From: Pseudidiomarina halophila
GTDB lineage: Bacteria > Pseudomonadota > Gammaproteobacteria > Enterobacterales > Alteromonadaceae
DNA length: 64,000 nt
Assembly (NCBI RefSeq): GCF_003987215.1
Contig: NZ_PIPW01000001.1
Coordinates: 186,001 to 250,000, forward strand
Direction of reading: 5' to 3'
Shown here piece by piece: positions 17,435 to 26,905 of the stretch. Both the position numbers and the translations under genes were made by a program. The notes below the pieces were generated by a model. The model searched no databases. It was given only the letters and a program-made list of their open reading frames with translations, and was not told the origin of the DNA. Every line of letters starts with the position of its first letter. The stretch's first letter is position 1.

Positions 17435-17908
17435 ATGGCAAAACACTACGTTCTACGATTCATAGCATTAACCTCACTGCTTTTACTGGTCGCTTGCGCA
17501 CCGGCAGCAACGCCTGATCCGAATGCGCTCGAGCGCGTGCAACGTATTGACTTGTTGCAGTTGCCTAATGCTGACTGGCAATTGAGTAAAGGCTCCCTGC
17601 AACTGAGTTTTTGCCGCAATCGGATTAATGATGCATTGCTGGCAACCGCAGAAGAATTAAATCGCTGGCGTCTGGTTCAGCAGTCTTCGGCGTTCCCCGA
17701 GAGCCGGGAGCGTGGTCTGGCGGAACTGGCGGCCTTGTATGACGAGCATAATGTGTTGCTATGGCAGGAGTGGGGCACGGTCAGTTCACAGTCCTACCGG
17801 ATCGTCGTGCAACAGGGAGCAACACCTTCTTTGCTTGATGCTCTGGCGCGACTGGGTCGTGATGAGCGTATATGCTTTAGTGAAATAACCAACTTGCGCG
17901 AGGATTAA
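17435..17908 (+). CDS. hypothetical lipoprotein
   Basis: An exported lipoprotein of 157 residues: signal helix followed by lipobox LLVAC. The mature part has two cysteines (SFCRN and RICFS) that could form a disulfide. I do not recognise a domain. ATG 17435 is preferred to the TTG at 17429. It is followed 3 nt later by bolA, so the two are probably one unit. Confidence 0.7.
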   Translation: MAKHYVLRFIALTSLLLLVACAPAATPDPNALERVQRIDLLQLPNADWQLSKGSLQLSFCRNRINDALLATAEELNRWRLVQQSSAFPESRERGLAELAALYDEHNVLLWQEWGTVSSQSYRIVVQQGATPSLLDALARLGRDERICFSEITNLRED

Positions 17909-17911
17909 CCC

Positions 17912-18244
17912 ATGCTCGATCAACCTACCGCAGATTATATTGAACAGCAGCTAAAGGCGGCGTTACCCATTGTGCATTTGGACGTGATCAACGAGAGCCA
18001 TCTGCATGGCACTCCGACTGATGATTCGCATTTTAAACTTGTGATCGTCAGCGAAGCTTTTGCCGGGCAACGTCTACTGCAACGCCACCGCACCATTAAT
18101 AAGCTGTTGAGCGAGGCTCTGGCAGGTCCTGTGCATGCGTTAGCGTTGCATACCTACTCCCCGGAAGAATGGCAGAATTTGCACGATGTACCGGAGTCAC
18201 CGGCCTGCCGGGGGGGCAGTCAGGGGACAAGTGGCGAGCGTTAA
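17912..18244 (+). CDS. bolA: BolA family protein
   Basis: A 110-residue BolA homologue, a partner of monothiol glutaredoxins in iron-sulfur handling and a morphology/stress regulator in E. coli. The conserved segments are DESxxH-like INESHLHG, DSHFKLVIVSEAFAGQRLLQRHR and HALALHTYSPEEW, and the tail SPACRG matches SPPCRG of true BolA rather than IbaG. It is close to the preceding lipoprotein gene. Confidence 0.92.
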   Translation: MLDQPTADYIEQQLKAALPIVHLDVINESHLHGTPTDDSHFKLVIVSEAFAGQRLLQRHRTINKLLSEALAGPVHALALHTYSPEEWQNLHDVPESPACRGGSQGTSGER

Positions 18245-18321
18245 CGAACTAATCAGATGTGTTTTCCTCACTCGGTCGGTTAAACTGACAGTTAAAGCAA
18301 GACAAGGACTAGGACAAAACT

Positions 18322-19503
18322 ATGGTTATCAAACCGAAAATTCGTGGTTTTATTTGTACTAATGCGCATCCAGTTGGTTGTGCCGCGCACGTTCAAGAGC
18401 AAATCGATTACATCAAGCAACAAGATAAAATTGAAGATGGTCCGCAGCGGGTGCTGGTGATCGGGTGTTCCACCGGCTATGGTTTAGCTTCGCGGATTAC
18501 CGCTGCATTTGGTGCTGGCGCTAAGACTTTAGGCGTATGTTTCGAAAAGGAGCCGACCGAGCGGAAAACCGCGACCGCAGGCTGGTACAACACTGCCGCC
18601 TTCCATGATGCTGCCCATGCTGAAGGTTTATATGCGGATACCATTAACGGTGATGCTTTTTCGGATGAAATTAAAGCCGAGACTATTGCCAAAATTAAAT
18701 CTCATCTGGGCAAAGTCGATTTAGTGATTTACAGCCTGGCATCGCCCAAACGCAAAGACCCGGATACCGGCGAGGTGTACAGTTCCACGCTGAAGCCTGT
18801 GGGCAAAGCTTACACCACGAAAACTTACGATACCGATAAAGATCAGGTGAAGGAAATCACCCTGGAACCAGCAACCGAAGAAGAAATTGCCGATACGATC
18901 AAGGTAATGGGCGGTGAAGACTGGGAACGCTGGTTGCAGGCATTAGCTGACGCTGATGTACTGGCTGAAAATGCCAAGACCACGGCCTACACTTATATCG
19001 GTAAAGAGTTGACCTGGCCGATTTATGGTCATGCAACCATTGGTAAGGCGAAAGAAGATCTGGATCGCGCTGCCACCGCAATTCGTGGTGAGCATCGTGA
19101 ACTCAACGTGGAGGCTTATGTTTCTTCGTTGAAGGCGTTGGTGACTCAGGCGAGTTCAGCGATTCCGGTTATGCCGTTATACATCTCTCTGATTTACCGG
19201 GTAATGAAAGAAGAGGGCACCCACGAAGGGTGTATTGAGCAAATTTACGGTTTGTTCAGCAAAGGATTATACGGTGATGAACCGATCCTGGACGGTGCCG
19301 GACGCATGCGTATGGACGGCAAAGAAACAAACGAAGAAACCCAGGCCAAAATTAAAGCCTTGTGGGATAAAGTTAACCAGGAAAATTTCCATCAGTTGGC
19401 GGACTACGAAGAGTATCATGCTGACTTTCTGAAACTATTTGGCTTCGGCATGGCGGGCGTCGACTACGAAGCGGATGTTGATCCGCAAGTCGATTGGTCT
19501 TAA
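18322..19503 (+). CDS. fabV: enoyl-ACP reductase FabV
   Basis: Reduces trans-2-enoyl-ACP with NAD(P)H in the last step of fatty-acid elongation. The 393 residues are normal for FabV. It opens IKPKIRGFICTNAHPVGC, has the nucleotide-binding GCSTGYGLASRI near 50 and ends its active site with the Y-x8-K segment in YIGKELTWPIYGHATIGKAK. FabV enzymes replace FabI and are generally triclosan-tolerant. AGGA precedes the ATG. Confidence 0.96.
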   Translation: MVIKPKIRGFICTNAHPVGCAAHVQEQIDYIKQQDKIEDGPQRVLVIGCSTGYGLASRITAAFGAGAKTLGVCFEKEPTERKTATAGWYNTAAFHDAAHAEGLYADTINGDAFSDEIKAETIAKIKSHLGKVDLVIYSLASPKRKDPDTGEVYSSTLKPVGKAYTTKTYDTDKDQVKEITLEPATEEEIADTIKVMGGEDWERWLQALADADVLAENAKTTAYTYIGKELTWPIYGHATIGKAKEDLDRAATAIRGEHRELNVEAYVSSLKALVTQASSAIPVMPLYISLIYRVMKEEGTHEGCIEQIYGLFSKGLYGDEPILDGAGRMRMDGKETNEETQAKIKALWDKVNQENFHQLADYEEYHADFLKLFGFGMAGVDYEADVDPQVDWS

Positions 19504-19759
19504 TTCAAGCCGAGCCACGTAACTCTTCTTCTACAGTTTAAGTGCGACAAATTTTGTGCCGTGTAAGGTGGTAACACACGGCACAAAAGTGCTAAAATGC
19601 CCGCCCTAGGTGACTATGTACAAAATTCGGTCAGCGCAGTGAGTCTTTGGCTTGCCTCAGCTTGTTGCGCTAACTATATGATTTATCAGGTTTCAGGGGC
19701 TGTTTAAACAGCGTTACTGAAGAAAGATTCATCTTCCCTAACGAGTAGTGCAAACGCGT
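19504..19759 (+). promoter_or_regulatory. nqr leader region with perfect 13-bp hairpin
   Basis: 256 bp without a gene. TTTTGTGCCGTGT (19552-19564) and ACACGGCACAAAA (19576-19588) form a perfect stem with an 11-nt loop. The Ts are on the 5' side of the stem, so it is not a standard terminator for fabV. A TAAAAT at 19593-19598 could be the -10 of the nqr promoter, placing the hairpin over the -35 area as a possible operator. This is weakly supported. Confidence 0.4.
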
Positions 19760-21103
19760 ATGATTACGATCAAGAAAGGGCTGGATATCCCCATCACCGG
19801 GGCACCCCAGCAAACTATCGAAGATGGTGAGTCCATCACCACCGTTGCCGTTCTGGGTGAAGAGTATGTGGGTATGCGCCCAACCATGCATGTCAAGGTT
19901 GAGGACCGCGTAAAAAAAGGCCAGATACTTTTCGAGGACAAGAAAAACCCAGGGGTGAAATTCACTGCACCAGCTGCTGGCGTCGTTAAAGACGTTTTGC
20001 GTGGCGCGAAGCGTGTCCTGCAGGCCGTGGTCATCGAAATTGATGGTGACGAGCAAGAAACCTTTGCCAAGTACGAAAGCAAAGAGCTGGGCAACCTTGA
20101 CCGGGAAAAAGTTGTCGAACAATTAAACAACTCAGGTCAATGGGTTGCTTTACGCACTCGCCCGTTCAGCCGTTCGCCAGAACTCGACTCCAAACCTGTT
20201 GCGATTTTCGTGAACGCAATGGATACCAATCCTCTCGCTGCAGATCCTACGGTGATTATTGCCGAAGAGCAGCAAGCTTTTGTTGACGGTTTGAAAGTGT
20301 TGAAAAACCTGACCGAGGGCAAAGTCTATGTGACTAAAGCTGCGGATGCGAAAGTTGACACTGGTGATGCTGAAGTACAGGTTGAGAGCTTTAAAGGGCC
20401 ACATCCAGCTGGTCTGGTAGGTACTCACATCCACTTTCTTGAACCTGTAAGCGTAAAAAAGCAGGTTTGGCACATTACTTATCAAGACGTTATCGCCTAC
20501 GGCAAACTCTTCACAACCGGTGAAATCTTTACCAACCGTGTCGTCGCTATTGGTGGTCCAGGCGCGAAAAATCCACGCTTATTGCGTACCAAGCTGGGCG
20601 CTAACCTGACAGAGCTGACCAAGGGCGAGATTGCTGAAGGTAATCAACGTATCGTTTCAGGTTCAATCCTGAACGGTCATAAAGTTGATGATGCCCATCA
20701 GTGGTTAGGTCGCTTCCACATGCAAGTGAGTGTGCTACCGGAAGGCGATCAGAAAGAATTCCTTGGCTGGCTGAAGCCAGGTGTGAAGCAACACTCGGTT
20801 ACTCGCACCTTTGCTGGGCATTTAGTGCCAAACAATACCTTTGTAATGAACACCTCAACCAATGGTTCGGACCGCGCGATGATGCCGATTGGCAACTACG
20901 AGCGGATAATGCCGCTAGATATTTTACCAACCATTTTGCTACGCGACTTGTTGTCAGGTGATACCGATGAAGCTCAACAACTGGGCTGCCTCGAGCTTGA
21001 CGAAGAAGATTTAGCGTTGTGTACCTACGTTTGCCCGGGTAAATATGAGTACGGCCCAGTGCTGCGTAACGTGTTGACCACGATTCAGAAAGAAGAGGTC
21101 TAA
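19760..21103 (+). CDS. nqrA: Na+-translocating NADH:quinone reductase subunit A
   Basis: The peripheral subunit of the sodium-pumping NADH:ubiquinone oxidoreductase, involved in quinone binding. The 447 residues start [14 protein letters not shown] as in Vibrio; ATG 19760 is chosen over the GTG at 19748. It includes the biotinyl-like segment [20 protein letters not shown]. It is the first gene of nqrABCDEF-apbE-nqrM. Confidence 0.97.
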   Translation: MITIKKGLDIPITGAPQQTIEDGESITTVAVLGEEYVGMRPTMHVKVEDRVKKGQILFEDKKNPGVKFTAPAAGVVKDVLRGAKRVLQAVVIEIDGDEQETFAKYESKELGNLDREKVVEQLNNSGQWVALRTRPFSRSPELDSKPVAIFVNAMDTNPLAADPTVIIAEEQQAFVDGLKVLKNLTEGKVYVTKAADAKVDTGDAEVQVESFKGPHPAGLVGTHIHFLEPVSVKKQVWHITYQDVIAYGKLFTTGEIFTNRVVAIGGPGAKNPRLLRTKLGANLTELTKGEIAEGNQRIVSGSILNGHKVDDAHQWLGRFHMQVSVLPEGDQKEFLGWLKPGVKQHSVTRTFAGHLVPNNTFVMNTSTNGSDRAMMPIGNYERIMPLDILPTILLRDLLSGDTDEAQQLGCLELDEEDLALCTYVCPGKYEYGPVLRNVLTTIQKEEV

Positions 21104-21105
21104 TC

Positions 21106-22302
21106 ATGGGCTTAAAAAATTATCTTGAGCGGATTGAGCCGGACTTTGAGAAGGGTGGCAAATATGAAAAGTGGTATGCCCTGTATGAAGCCGTGGCGAC
21201 CATTCTCTACACCCCTGGCAAAGTAACTAAGAAAACCACACACGTTAAAGACCACGTGGATCTGAAACGCATCATGATTTTGGTGTGGATGATGACGTTC
21301 CCGGCTATGTTCTGGGGAATGTACAACATCGGTAACCAGGCATCCATGGCTCTGGCCGGTGGTGCTGAGCTGGCGGATGTCTGGCAGGTTGGCCTGTTCC
21401 ACCTGTTGGGCGGCGATTTTGCTAATGCAGGTTGGGGTACCAAGATGTGGTACGGCGCCTGTTGGTTCCTGCCCGTTTATGCGGTTACCTTTATCGTAGG
21501 TGGTTTCTGGGAGGTGGTCTTTGCGACCATCCGTAAGCACGAAGTCAACGAAGGCTTCTTCGTTACCTCAATACTGTTTGCGTTAACCTTGCCGCCGACG
21601 ATTCCGCTGTGGCAAGTTGCTCTGGGTATCACCTTTGGTGTGGTTATTGGTAAAGAAATCTTTGGCGGTACTGGGCGGAACTTCCTGAACCCAGCCTTGA
21701 CCGGTCGTGCATTTCTTTACTTCGCTTTCCCGGCGCAAATTTCTGGCGATACCGTCTGGACTGCTGCCGACGGCTTTTCAGGCGCAACCTTATTAGGTCA
21801 GGCTGCGGTCGGTGAGAACTACTTCGATAACATGGACATGTGGTGGGACGCCTTCCTGGGTAATATCCAGGGTTCAATGGGTGAAGTTTCAACATTGATG
21901 ATACTGATTGGTGGTCTTGCACTGATTTACTTCCGCATAGCTTCCTGGCGTATTGTCTCCGGTGTGTTCGTGGGCATGGTCGCACTGGCATTACTGTTTA
22001 ATGCTATTGGAAGTGAGACCAATGTGATGTTCCAAATGCCGTGGTACTGGCACTTGGTAGTAGGTGGTTTTGCCTTCGGTATGATGTTTATGGCAACGGA
22101 CCCGGTGTCCGCGTCTTTCACTAACCGGGCAAAATTCGTTTACGGATTTTTGATTGGTGCAATGACGGTACTTATCCGTGTGGTGAACCCGGCTTATCCA
22201 GAGGGCATCATGTTAGCGATTCTGTTCGCCAACGTGTTTGCACCATTGTTTGACCATTTTGTAGTACAGGCGAACATAAAACGGAGGTTAGCTCGTGGCT
22301 AG
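21106..22302 (+). CDS. nqrB: Na+-NQR subunit B
   Basis: A membrane subunit carrying covalently bound FMN and part of the sodium channel. Of its 398 residues, SGATLL holds Thr228, the expected phosphoester FMN site (Thr236 in Vibrio cholerae). About ten helices. It is separated from nqrA by 2 nt and overlaps the start of nqrC by 8 nt. Confidence 0.97.
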   Translation: MGLKNYLERIEPDFEKGGKYEKWYALYEAVATILYTPGKVTKKTTHVKDHVDLKRIMILVWMMTFPAMFWGMYNIGNQASMALAGGAELADVWQVGLFHLLGGDFANAGWGTKMWYGACWFLPVYAVTFIVGGFWEVVFATIRKHEVNEGFFVTSILFALTLPPTIPLWQVALGITFGVVIGKEIFGGTGRNFLNPALTGRAFLYFAFPAQISGDTVWTAADGFSGATLLGQAAVGENYFDNMDMWWDAFLGNIQGSMGEVSTLMILIGGLALIYFRIASWRIVSGVFVGMVALALLFNAIGSETNVMFQMPWYWHLVVGGFAFGMMFMATDPVSASFTNRAKFVYGFLIGAMTVLIRVVNPAYPEGIMLAILFANVFAPLFDHFVVQANIKRRLARG

Positions 22303-23086
22303 TAAGAAGAATGAATCGTTAAGCAAAACGTTAATTGTCGTAGTCATCCTCTGTTTAGTTTGCGCGATTATCGTTTCCGGTGCAGCCGTTGGTTTGAAGC
22401 CTATTCAACAGCGCAATGCAGCGTTAGATATGCAACGCAACGTGCTTGACGCAGCTGGCTTATTACAGCCGAGCACTGACGTTGTGACGGTGTTCAATGA
22501 ACGGGTTGATACCAAGTTGATTAACCTGAACACCCTGGAAGTTGTTGAAAGTGCAAACGATCTCGGGCCGGTGAATTATGATCCAATTGCGGCCGCAAAT
22601 AAGCCGGCGTGGAGTAGTAAAGTCCCTGAAGGTAAAGACATCGCAGGGATCGGTTCACGCGAAGACGTCACCAAAGTTTACTTTATTAATGACGAACAGG
22701 GCGATTTGCAGACCTTGGTACTCTACATCCGTGGTAATGGCCTGTGGGGTACGATGTATGGTTTAATCGCATTAGAGCCAGATCTGTCTACGGTACGCAG
22801 TGTGAATTTTTATGAGCATAGCGAAACGCCAGGCCTGGGTGGTGAAATTCAGAATCCTAAATGGGTCGCCCAGTGGGAAGGTAAGGAAATCTACGGCGAG
22901 AACAACGAAGAAGTTAAGTTCGACGTCGTTAAGAATCCTTCTGATGAAAACCACGATATTGATGCTTTATCAGGTGCGACTCTAACCAGTAATGGGGTTG
23001 ATTACCTGATTACGTATTGGTTTAGCGATCAGGCCTACGGTCCACTTTTAGACAAAATTCGCAAGGGGGAGCTGAACAATGGCTAG
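22295..23086 (+). CDS. nqrC: Na+-NQR subunit C
   Basis: A subunit with one N-terminal helix and a periplasmic domain carrying covalent FMN. The flavinylation motif SGATLTS places Thr229 as the attachment residue, the substrate of ApbE encoded downstream. The start is GTG with GGAGG upstream inside the end of nqrB. The 3' end overlaps nqrD by 8 nt. Confidence 0.96.
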   Translation: MASKKNESLSKTLIVVVILCLVCAIIVSGAAVGLKPIQQRNAALDMQRNVLDAAGLLQPSTDVVTVFNERVDTKLINLNTLEVVESANDLGPVNYDPIAAANKPAWSSKVPEGKDIAGIGSREDVTKVYFINDEQGDLQTLVLYIRGNGLWGTMYGLIALEPDLSTVRSVNFYEHSETPGLGGEIQNPKWVAQWEGKEIYGENNEEVKFDVVKNPSDENHDIDALSGATLTSNGVDYLITYWFSDQAYGPLLDKIRKGELNNG

Positions 23087-23714
23087 TAGTGCAAAAGAAA
23101 TGAAAGAAGTCCTGTTTGGACCGATTTTTGCTAACAACCCTATTGCCCTACAGATCCTTGGTATTTGTTCGGCATTGGCAGTAACGTCGAAAATGGAAAA
23201 TACCGTGGTTATGTGTATCGCATTAACCCTGGTTACGGCATTTTCTAACCTGTTTATCTCGATGATCCGGAATCATATCCCGTCAAGTGTACGGATTATC
23301 GTGCAAATGACGATTATTGCGAGTCTTGTTATCGTTGTTGACCAGGTGCTTCGTGCATACGCCTACAGCGTCGCGAAAGAGCTATCGGTTTTCGTTGGCT
23401 TGATTATCACCAACTGTATCGTCATGGGCCGTGCTGAAGCCTTTGCGATGAAAAGCACCCCAGGCCTTTCGTTCCTGGATGGTATCGGTAACGGTTTAGG
23501 TTACTCGGTGGTGTTGCTGTTTGTTGGCTTTATCCGTGAGTTGTTTGGTTCAGGCAGCCTGTTTGGTACACAAATCTTCGCCCTGGCTTCAGAAGGCGGT
23601 TGGTATCAACCTGTAGGCTTCCTGTTGTTCCCGCCAAGTGCTTTCTTCGTCATTGGCGCATTTATCTGGATACTGCGTACGTTCCGTCCAGAACAAGTAG
23701 AACCGAAGGATTAA
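23079..23714 (+). CDS. nqrD: Na+-NQR subunit D
   Basis: An integral membrane subunit of 211 residues and six helices, a homologue of RnfE. With NqrE it forms the inverted pair that holds an intramembrane iron-sulfur/iron centre; the cysteines in LGICSAL and [14 protein letters not shown] are at the expected places. The operon position and overlaps are canonical. Confidence 0.97.
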   Translation: MASSAKEMKEVLFGPIFANNPIALQILGICSALAVTSKMENTVVMCIALTLVTAFSNLFISMIRNHIPSSVRIIVQMTIIASLVIVVDQVLRAYAYSVAKELSVFVGLIITNCIVMGRAEAFAMKSTPGLSFLDGIGNGLGYSVVLLFVGFIRELFGSGSLFGTQIFALASEGGWYQPVGFLLFPPSAFFVIGAFIWILRTFRPEQVEPKD

Positions 23715-23724
23715 GGAGCCGATC

Positions 23725-24333
23725 ATGGAAGCTTATGTAAGTTTATTTATTAAATCGGTATTCATTGAAAACCTTGCCCTGATGTTTTTCCTGGGCATGT
23801 GTACATTCCTTGCGGTATCGAAAAAAGTTAGCACTGCGTTTGGTCTGGGTGTTGCAGTTATTGTTGTATTGGGTATCTCAGTACCTGTGAACAATATCAT
23901 TTACCATAACATCCTGGCACCGGGCGCCTTGGGCTGGGCTGGATTTCCAGACGCCGATCTTAGTTTTCTGCGGTTCTTAGCCTTCATCGGCGTTATCGCG
24001 GCGATTGTTCAGATTCTGGAAATGGCGCTGGATAAGTATGTACCTGCTCTTTACAACGCCCTCGGTATTTTCTTGCCGTTAATCACCGTGAACTGTGCCA
24101 TTTTTGGTGGCGTTTCTTTCATGGTTGAGCGGGACTATAACTTCGGTGAAAGTGTCGTCTACGGTATCGGTAGTGGTGTAGGTTGGGCACTGGCCATTGT
24201 TGCTTTGGCGGCTGTGCGCGAGAAGCTGAAATACGCGGATGTTCCTGACGGCCTGCGCGGTCTGGGAATCACCTTTATCTCAGTAGGTCTCATTGGCTTG
24301 GGCTTTATGTCATTCTCTGGCGTATCCCTGTAA
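23725..24333 (+). CDS. nqrE: Na+-NQR subunit E
   Basis: An integral membrane subunit of 202 residues, a homologue of RnfA. It has the cysteines of [12 protein letters not shown] and [13 protein letters not shown], which pair with NqrD to bind the membrane iron centre. AAGGAG precedes the ATG. Confidence 0.97.
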   Translation: MEAYVSLFIKSVFIENLALMFFLGMCTFLAVSKKVSTAFGLGVAVIVVLGISVPVNNIIYHNILAPGALGWAGFPDADLSFLRFLAFIGVIAAIVQILEMALDKYVPALYNALGIFLPLITVNCAIFGGVSFMVERDYNFGESVVYGIGSGVGWALAIVALAAVREKLKYADVPDGLRGLGITFISVGLIGLGFMSFSGVSL

Positions 24334-24379
24334 CAGCACCAAGTAACACTAGCAACGAATAAATAAGAGGTACGAGTCG

Positions 24380-25621
24380 ATGCAAGGCCAAGAATTGACA
24401 TTAATAGCGCTCGGCGTAGGCATGTTTACTCTAATTGTGCTGATTTTGGTGGCGATCATTATGTTCGCTAAATCAAAATTGGTACCTCAGGGTAATGTTG
24501 AGATTTTGATTAACGACGACGAAGATAAGAAAATTACCACGCAGCCAGGTACTAAGTTATTAGGCGCCTTGGCGAATGCAGGTATTTTCGTATCCTCGGC
24601 TTGTGGTGGCGGTGGCTCATGTGGCCAGTGTACCGTTAAAGTTAAAGAAGGCGGTGGTGATATTCTGCCGACCGAACGCGATCACATTAACAAGAAAGAA
24701 GCGCGTGAAGGCGTACGTCTGTCTTGTCAGGTGAACGTGAAACAAGACATGAAAATCGAGCTTCCGGAAGAAGTCTTTGGTATCCGGAAGTGGGATTGTA
24801 CTGTGAAGTCCAACGACAATGTTGCGACCTTTATTAAAGAATTCGTAGTACAGTTGCCAGAAGGTGAAGAAGTACCTTTCCGTGCCGGTGGTTATATTCA
24901 GATCGAAGCTCCACCACACCATGTCCGTTACAAAGATTTCGATATCGAAGAGAAATTCCGTGGCGACTGGGAGCGGTTTGGTTTCCTCGACATCGAGTCC
25001 AAAGTTGATGAAGAAGTTGTACGTGCTTACTCGATGGCGAATTATCCGGATGAGAAAGGCATCATCATGTTGAATGTGCGTTGTGCAACACCACCGCCAA
25101 ACAATCTAAGCTTGCCTGCCGGTAAAATGTCATCTTATATCTTTAGCCTGAGGCCAGGTGACAAGGTGACAATCTCTGGTCCATTTGGTGAGTTCTTTGC
25201 CAAGGAAACCGAAGCAGAAATGGTCTTCATTGGTGGTGGTGCAGGTATGGCACCGATGCGCTCGCACATTTTCGATCAGCTGCGCCGCCTGAACACCGAT
25301 CGTAAGATCTCATTCTGGTACGGTGCGCGGTCGAAGAAAGAAATGTTTTATGTTGAAGATTTCGACATGCTGCAAGATGAGAACGATAACTTCGAATGGC
25401 ATGTGGCGTTATCTGATCCGCAACCTGAAGACGATTGGGATGGCGATACCGGCTTTATCCATAACGTGCTTTATGAGCGTTACCTGAAAGACCACGAAGC
25501 TCCGGAAGATTGTGAGTTCTATATGTGTGGTCCACCAGTGATGAACGCAGCAGTCATCAACATGCTCAAAGATCTGGGTGTGGAAGATGAGAATATCATG
25601 TTGGATGATTTCGGCGGATAA
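24380..25621 (+). CDS. nqrF: Na+-NQR subunit F, NADH-oxidising
   Basis: Takes electrons from NADH through FAD to a [2Fe-2S] cluster. The 413 residues have one N-terminal helix (about 5-28), a ferredoxin domain with [11 protein letters not shown] and a later Cys (LSCQV), an FAD domain (RAYSMANYP) and an NADH domain ([19 protein letters not shown]). Its TAA overlaps the apbE ATG (TAATG). Confidence 0.97.
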   Translation: MQGQELTLIALGVGMFTLIVLILVAIIMFAKSKLVPQGNVEILINDDEDKKITTQPGTKLLGALANAGIFVSSACGGGGSCGQCTVKVKEGGGDILPTERDHINKKEAREGVRLSCQVNVKQDMKIELPEEVFGIRKWDCTVKSNDNVATFIKEFVVQLPEGEEVPFRAGGYIQIEAPPHHVRYKDFDIEEKFRGDWERFGFLDIESKVDEEVVRAYSMANYPDEKGIIMLNVRCATPPPNNLSLPAGKMSSYIFSLRPGDKVTISGPFGEFFAKETEAEMVFIGGGAGMAPMRSHIFDQLRRLNTDRKISFWYGARSKKEMFYVEDFDMLQDENDNFEWHVALSDPQPEDDWDGDTGFIHNVLYERYLKDHEAPEDCEFYMCGPPVMNAAVINMLKDLGVEDENIMLDDFGG

Positions 25622-26643
25622 TGACGGTGAACTATTCATCATTGCGTCTCATCTGGCTAGCCCTCATCGGGCTAGCCTTTTTCGTTTCATGTAGCCATGC
25701 GCCGCAGCAGGTTGCTGTGTCAGGCGAGACCATGGGTACGACCTATCATATTCGCTACGTCTCAGCCAATCCGCGGCATGATGCAGAAAAAGTGAAGGAG
25801 CGCGTGGACGGGCTTTTGGCGCAAATTAACAGCCAGATGTCGACATACGATCCAGACTCAGAGCTATCAACCTTTAACGCAAAACAAACCACGGAGCCGG
25901 TGGTGATTTCACGCTCTCTTGAACACGTTGTTCGTCGGGCGCTGGAGATCGCGGAAGAGACCGATGGTTTGCTTGACGTTACCGTTGGTCCGTTGGTGAA
26001 CCTCTGGAGTTTTGGTCCTGAGCAACGGCCTGAAGTTATCCCCAGCGCGGCACAGCTTGCAGCCGCGCGAGACGTGACCGGTTACCAGCATTTATCCGTG
26101 GAAAACCATCAGCTACAAAAAGACATTGCCGGGTTGTACGTTGATCTTTCTACCATTGCCAAAGGCTATGCTGTGGATCGTGTCGGGCGCTTGCTTGAGC
26201 AAATGGAAATTCAAAACTATTTGGTCGAAATCGGCGGCGAAATGCTGATGAAGGGTAGCAAACCGGGGAATCAGCCCTGGCGGATTGCAATTGAACGCCC
26301 GGATAGCACGCAACGCGCAGCGCAACGGATTATTGAACCTGGTAACAATGCCGTCGCCACATCAGGCGATTACCGAAATTTCTTTGAACAAGATGGCGTT
26401 CGTTATTCACACATAATTGACCCGCGGACAGGGAAGCCTATCCAGCATAATCTAGTTTCAGTTACTGTGGTTACAGAGAGCTGTATGGATGCTGACGCCT
26501 ACGCCACAGCGTTGACCGTGATGGGGCCAGAGGATGCACTCGCCTTTGCCGAGGCGAAGCAGCTGGCAGTCATGTTGATCACACGTGAAAATGGCGAATT
26601 TAAAGAGTACACTAGTACTGCGTTCAAACCTTTTTTGCAGTAA
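25621..26643 (+). CDS. apbE: FAD:protein FMN transferase ApbE, lipoprotein
   Basis: Attaches FMN to the threonines of NqrB and NqrC in the periplasm. The 340 residues begin with a lipoprotein signal (LAFFVSCSH) and then GETMGTTYHIRY, VDLSTIAKGYAVDR and GGEMLMKG, typical of ApbE. A C-terminal segment with HIIDPRTGKP and DADAYATAL supplies the Mg/FAD site. It is coupled to nqrF. Confidence 0.96.
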   Translation: MTVNYSSLRLIWLALIGLAFFVSCSHAPQQVAVSGETMGTTYHIRYVSANPRHDAEKVKERVDGLLAQINSQMSTYDPDSELSTFNAKQTTEPVVISRSLEHVVRRALEIAEETDGLLDVTVGPLVNLWSFGPEQRPEVIPSAAQLAAARDVTGYQHLSVENHQLQKDIAGLYVDLSTIAKGYAVDRVGRLLEQMEIQNYLVEIGGEMLMKGSKPGNQPWRIAIERPDSTQRAAQRIIEPGNNAVATSGDYRNFFEQDGVRYSHIIDPRTGKPIQHNLVSVTVVTESCMDADAYATALTVMGPEDALAFAEAKQLAVMLITRENGEFKEYTSTAFKPFLQ

Positions 26644-26657
26644 CTCAGGAGGTCCGC

Positions 26658-26870
26658 ATGGAGTTATTTTTATTAGTGTTCGCCATCTTTTTAATGGTGG
26701 TGTTGGCCATGTCGGTTGGGTTTATCGTGCAACGCAAATCGATTTCAGGCAGTTGTGGTGGTATCTCCGCCCTAGGTATGGATAAAGCTTGCGACTGCGA
26801 TGAGCCATGTGACAAAAGAAAAGCACGCATGGCCAAAGAAGAAGAATGGCAGAAAAACCGAATTAACTAA
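26658..26870 (+). CDS. nqrM: Nqr maturation protein NqrM
   Basis: A small membrane protein of 70 residues (DUF539). One N-terminal helix is followed by a cysteine motif SGSCGGISALGMDKACDCDEPC, with four cysteines. NqrM is needed to insert the iron centre between NqrD and NqrE. AGGAGG lies 5 nt before the ATG. It closes the canonical nqr operon. Confidence 0.95.
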   Translation: MELFLLVFAIFLMVVLAMSVGFIVQRKSISGSCGGISALGMDKACDCDEPCDKRKARMAKEEEWQKNRIN

Positions 26871-26905
26871 TTGCTGAATGAACATCCCAAACTAAAGTGG
26901 TAAGC

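Noticed and set aside
19552..19588. Rho-independent terminator after fabV
   Set aside because: The stem is strong but the T-run is on the 5' side and A-run on the 3' side for the plus strand, so it does not fit; listed as an unexplained hairpin instead.
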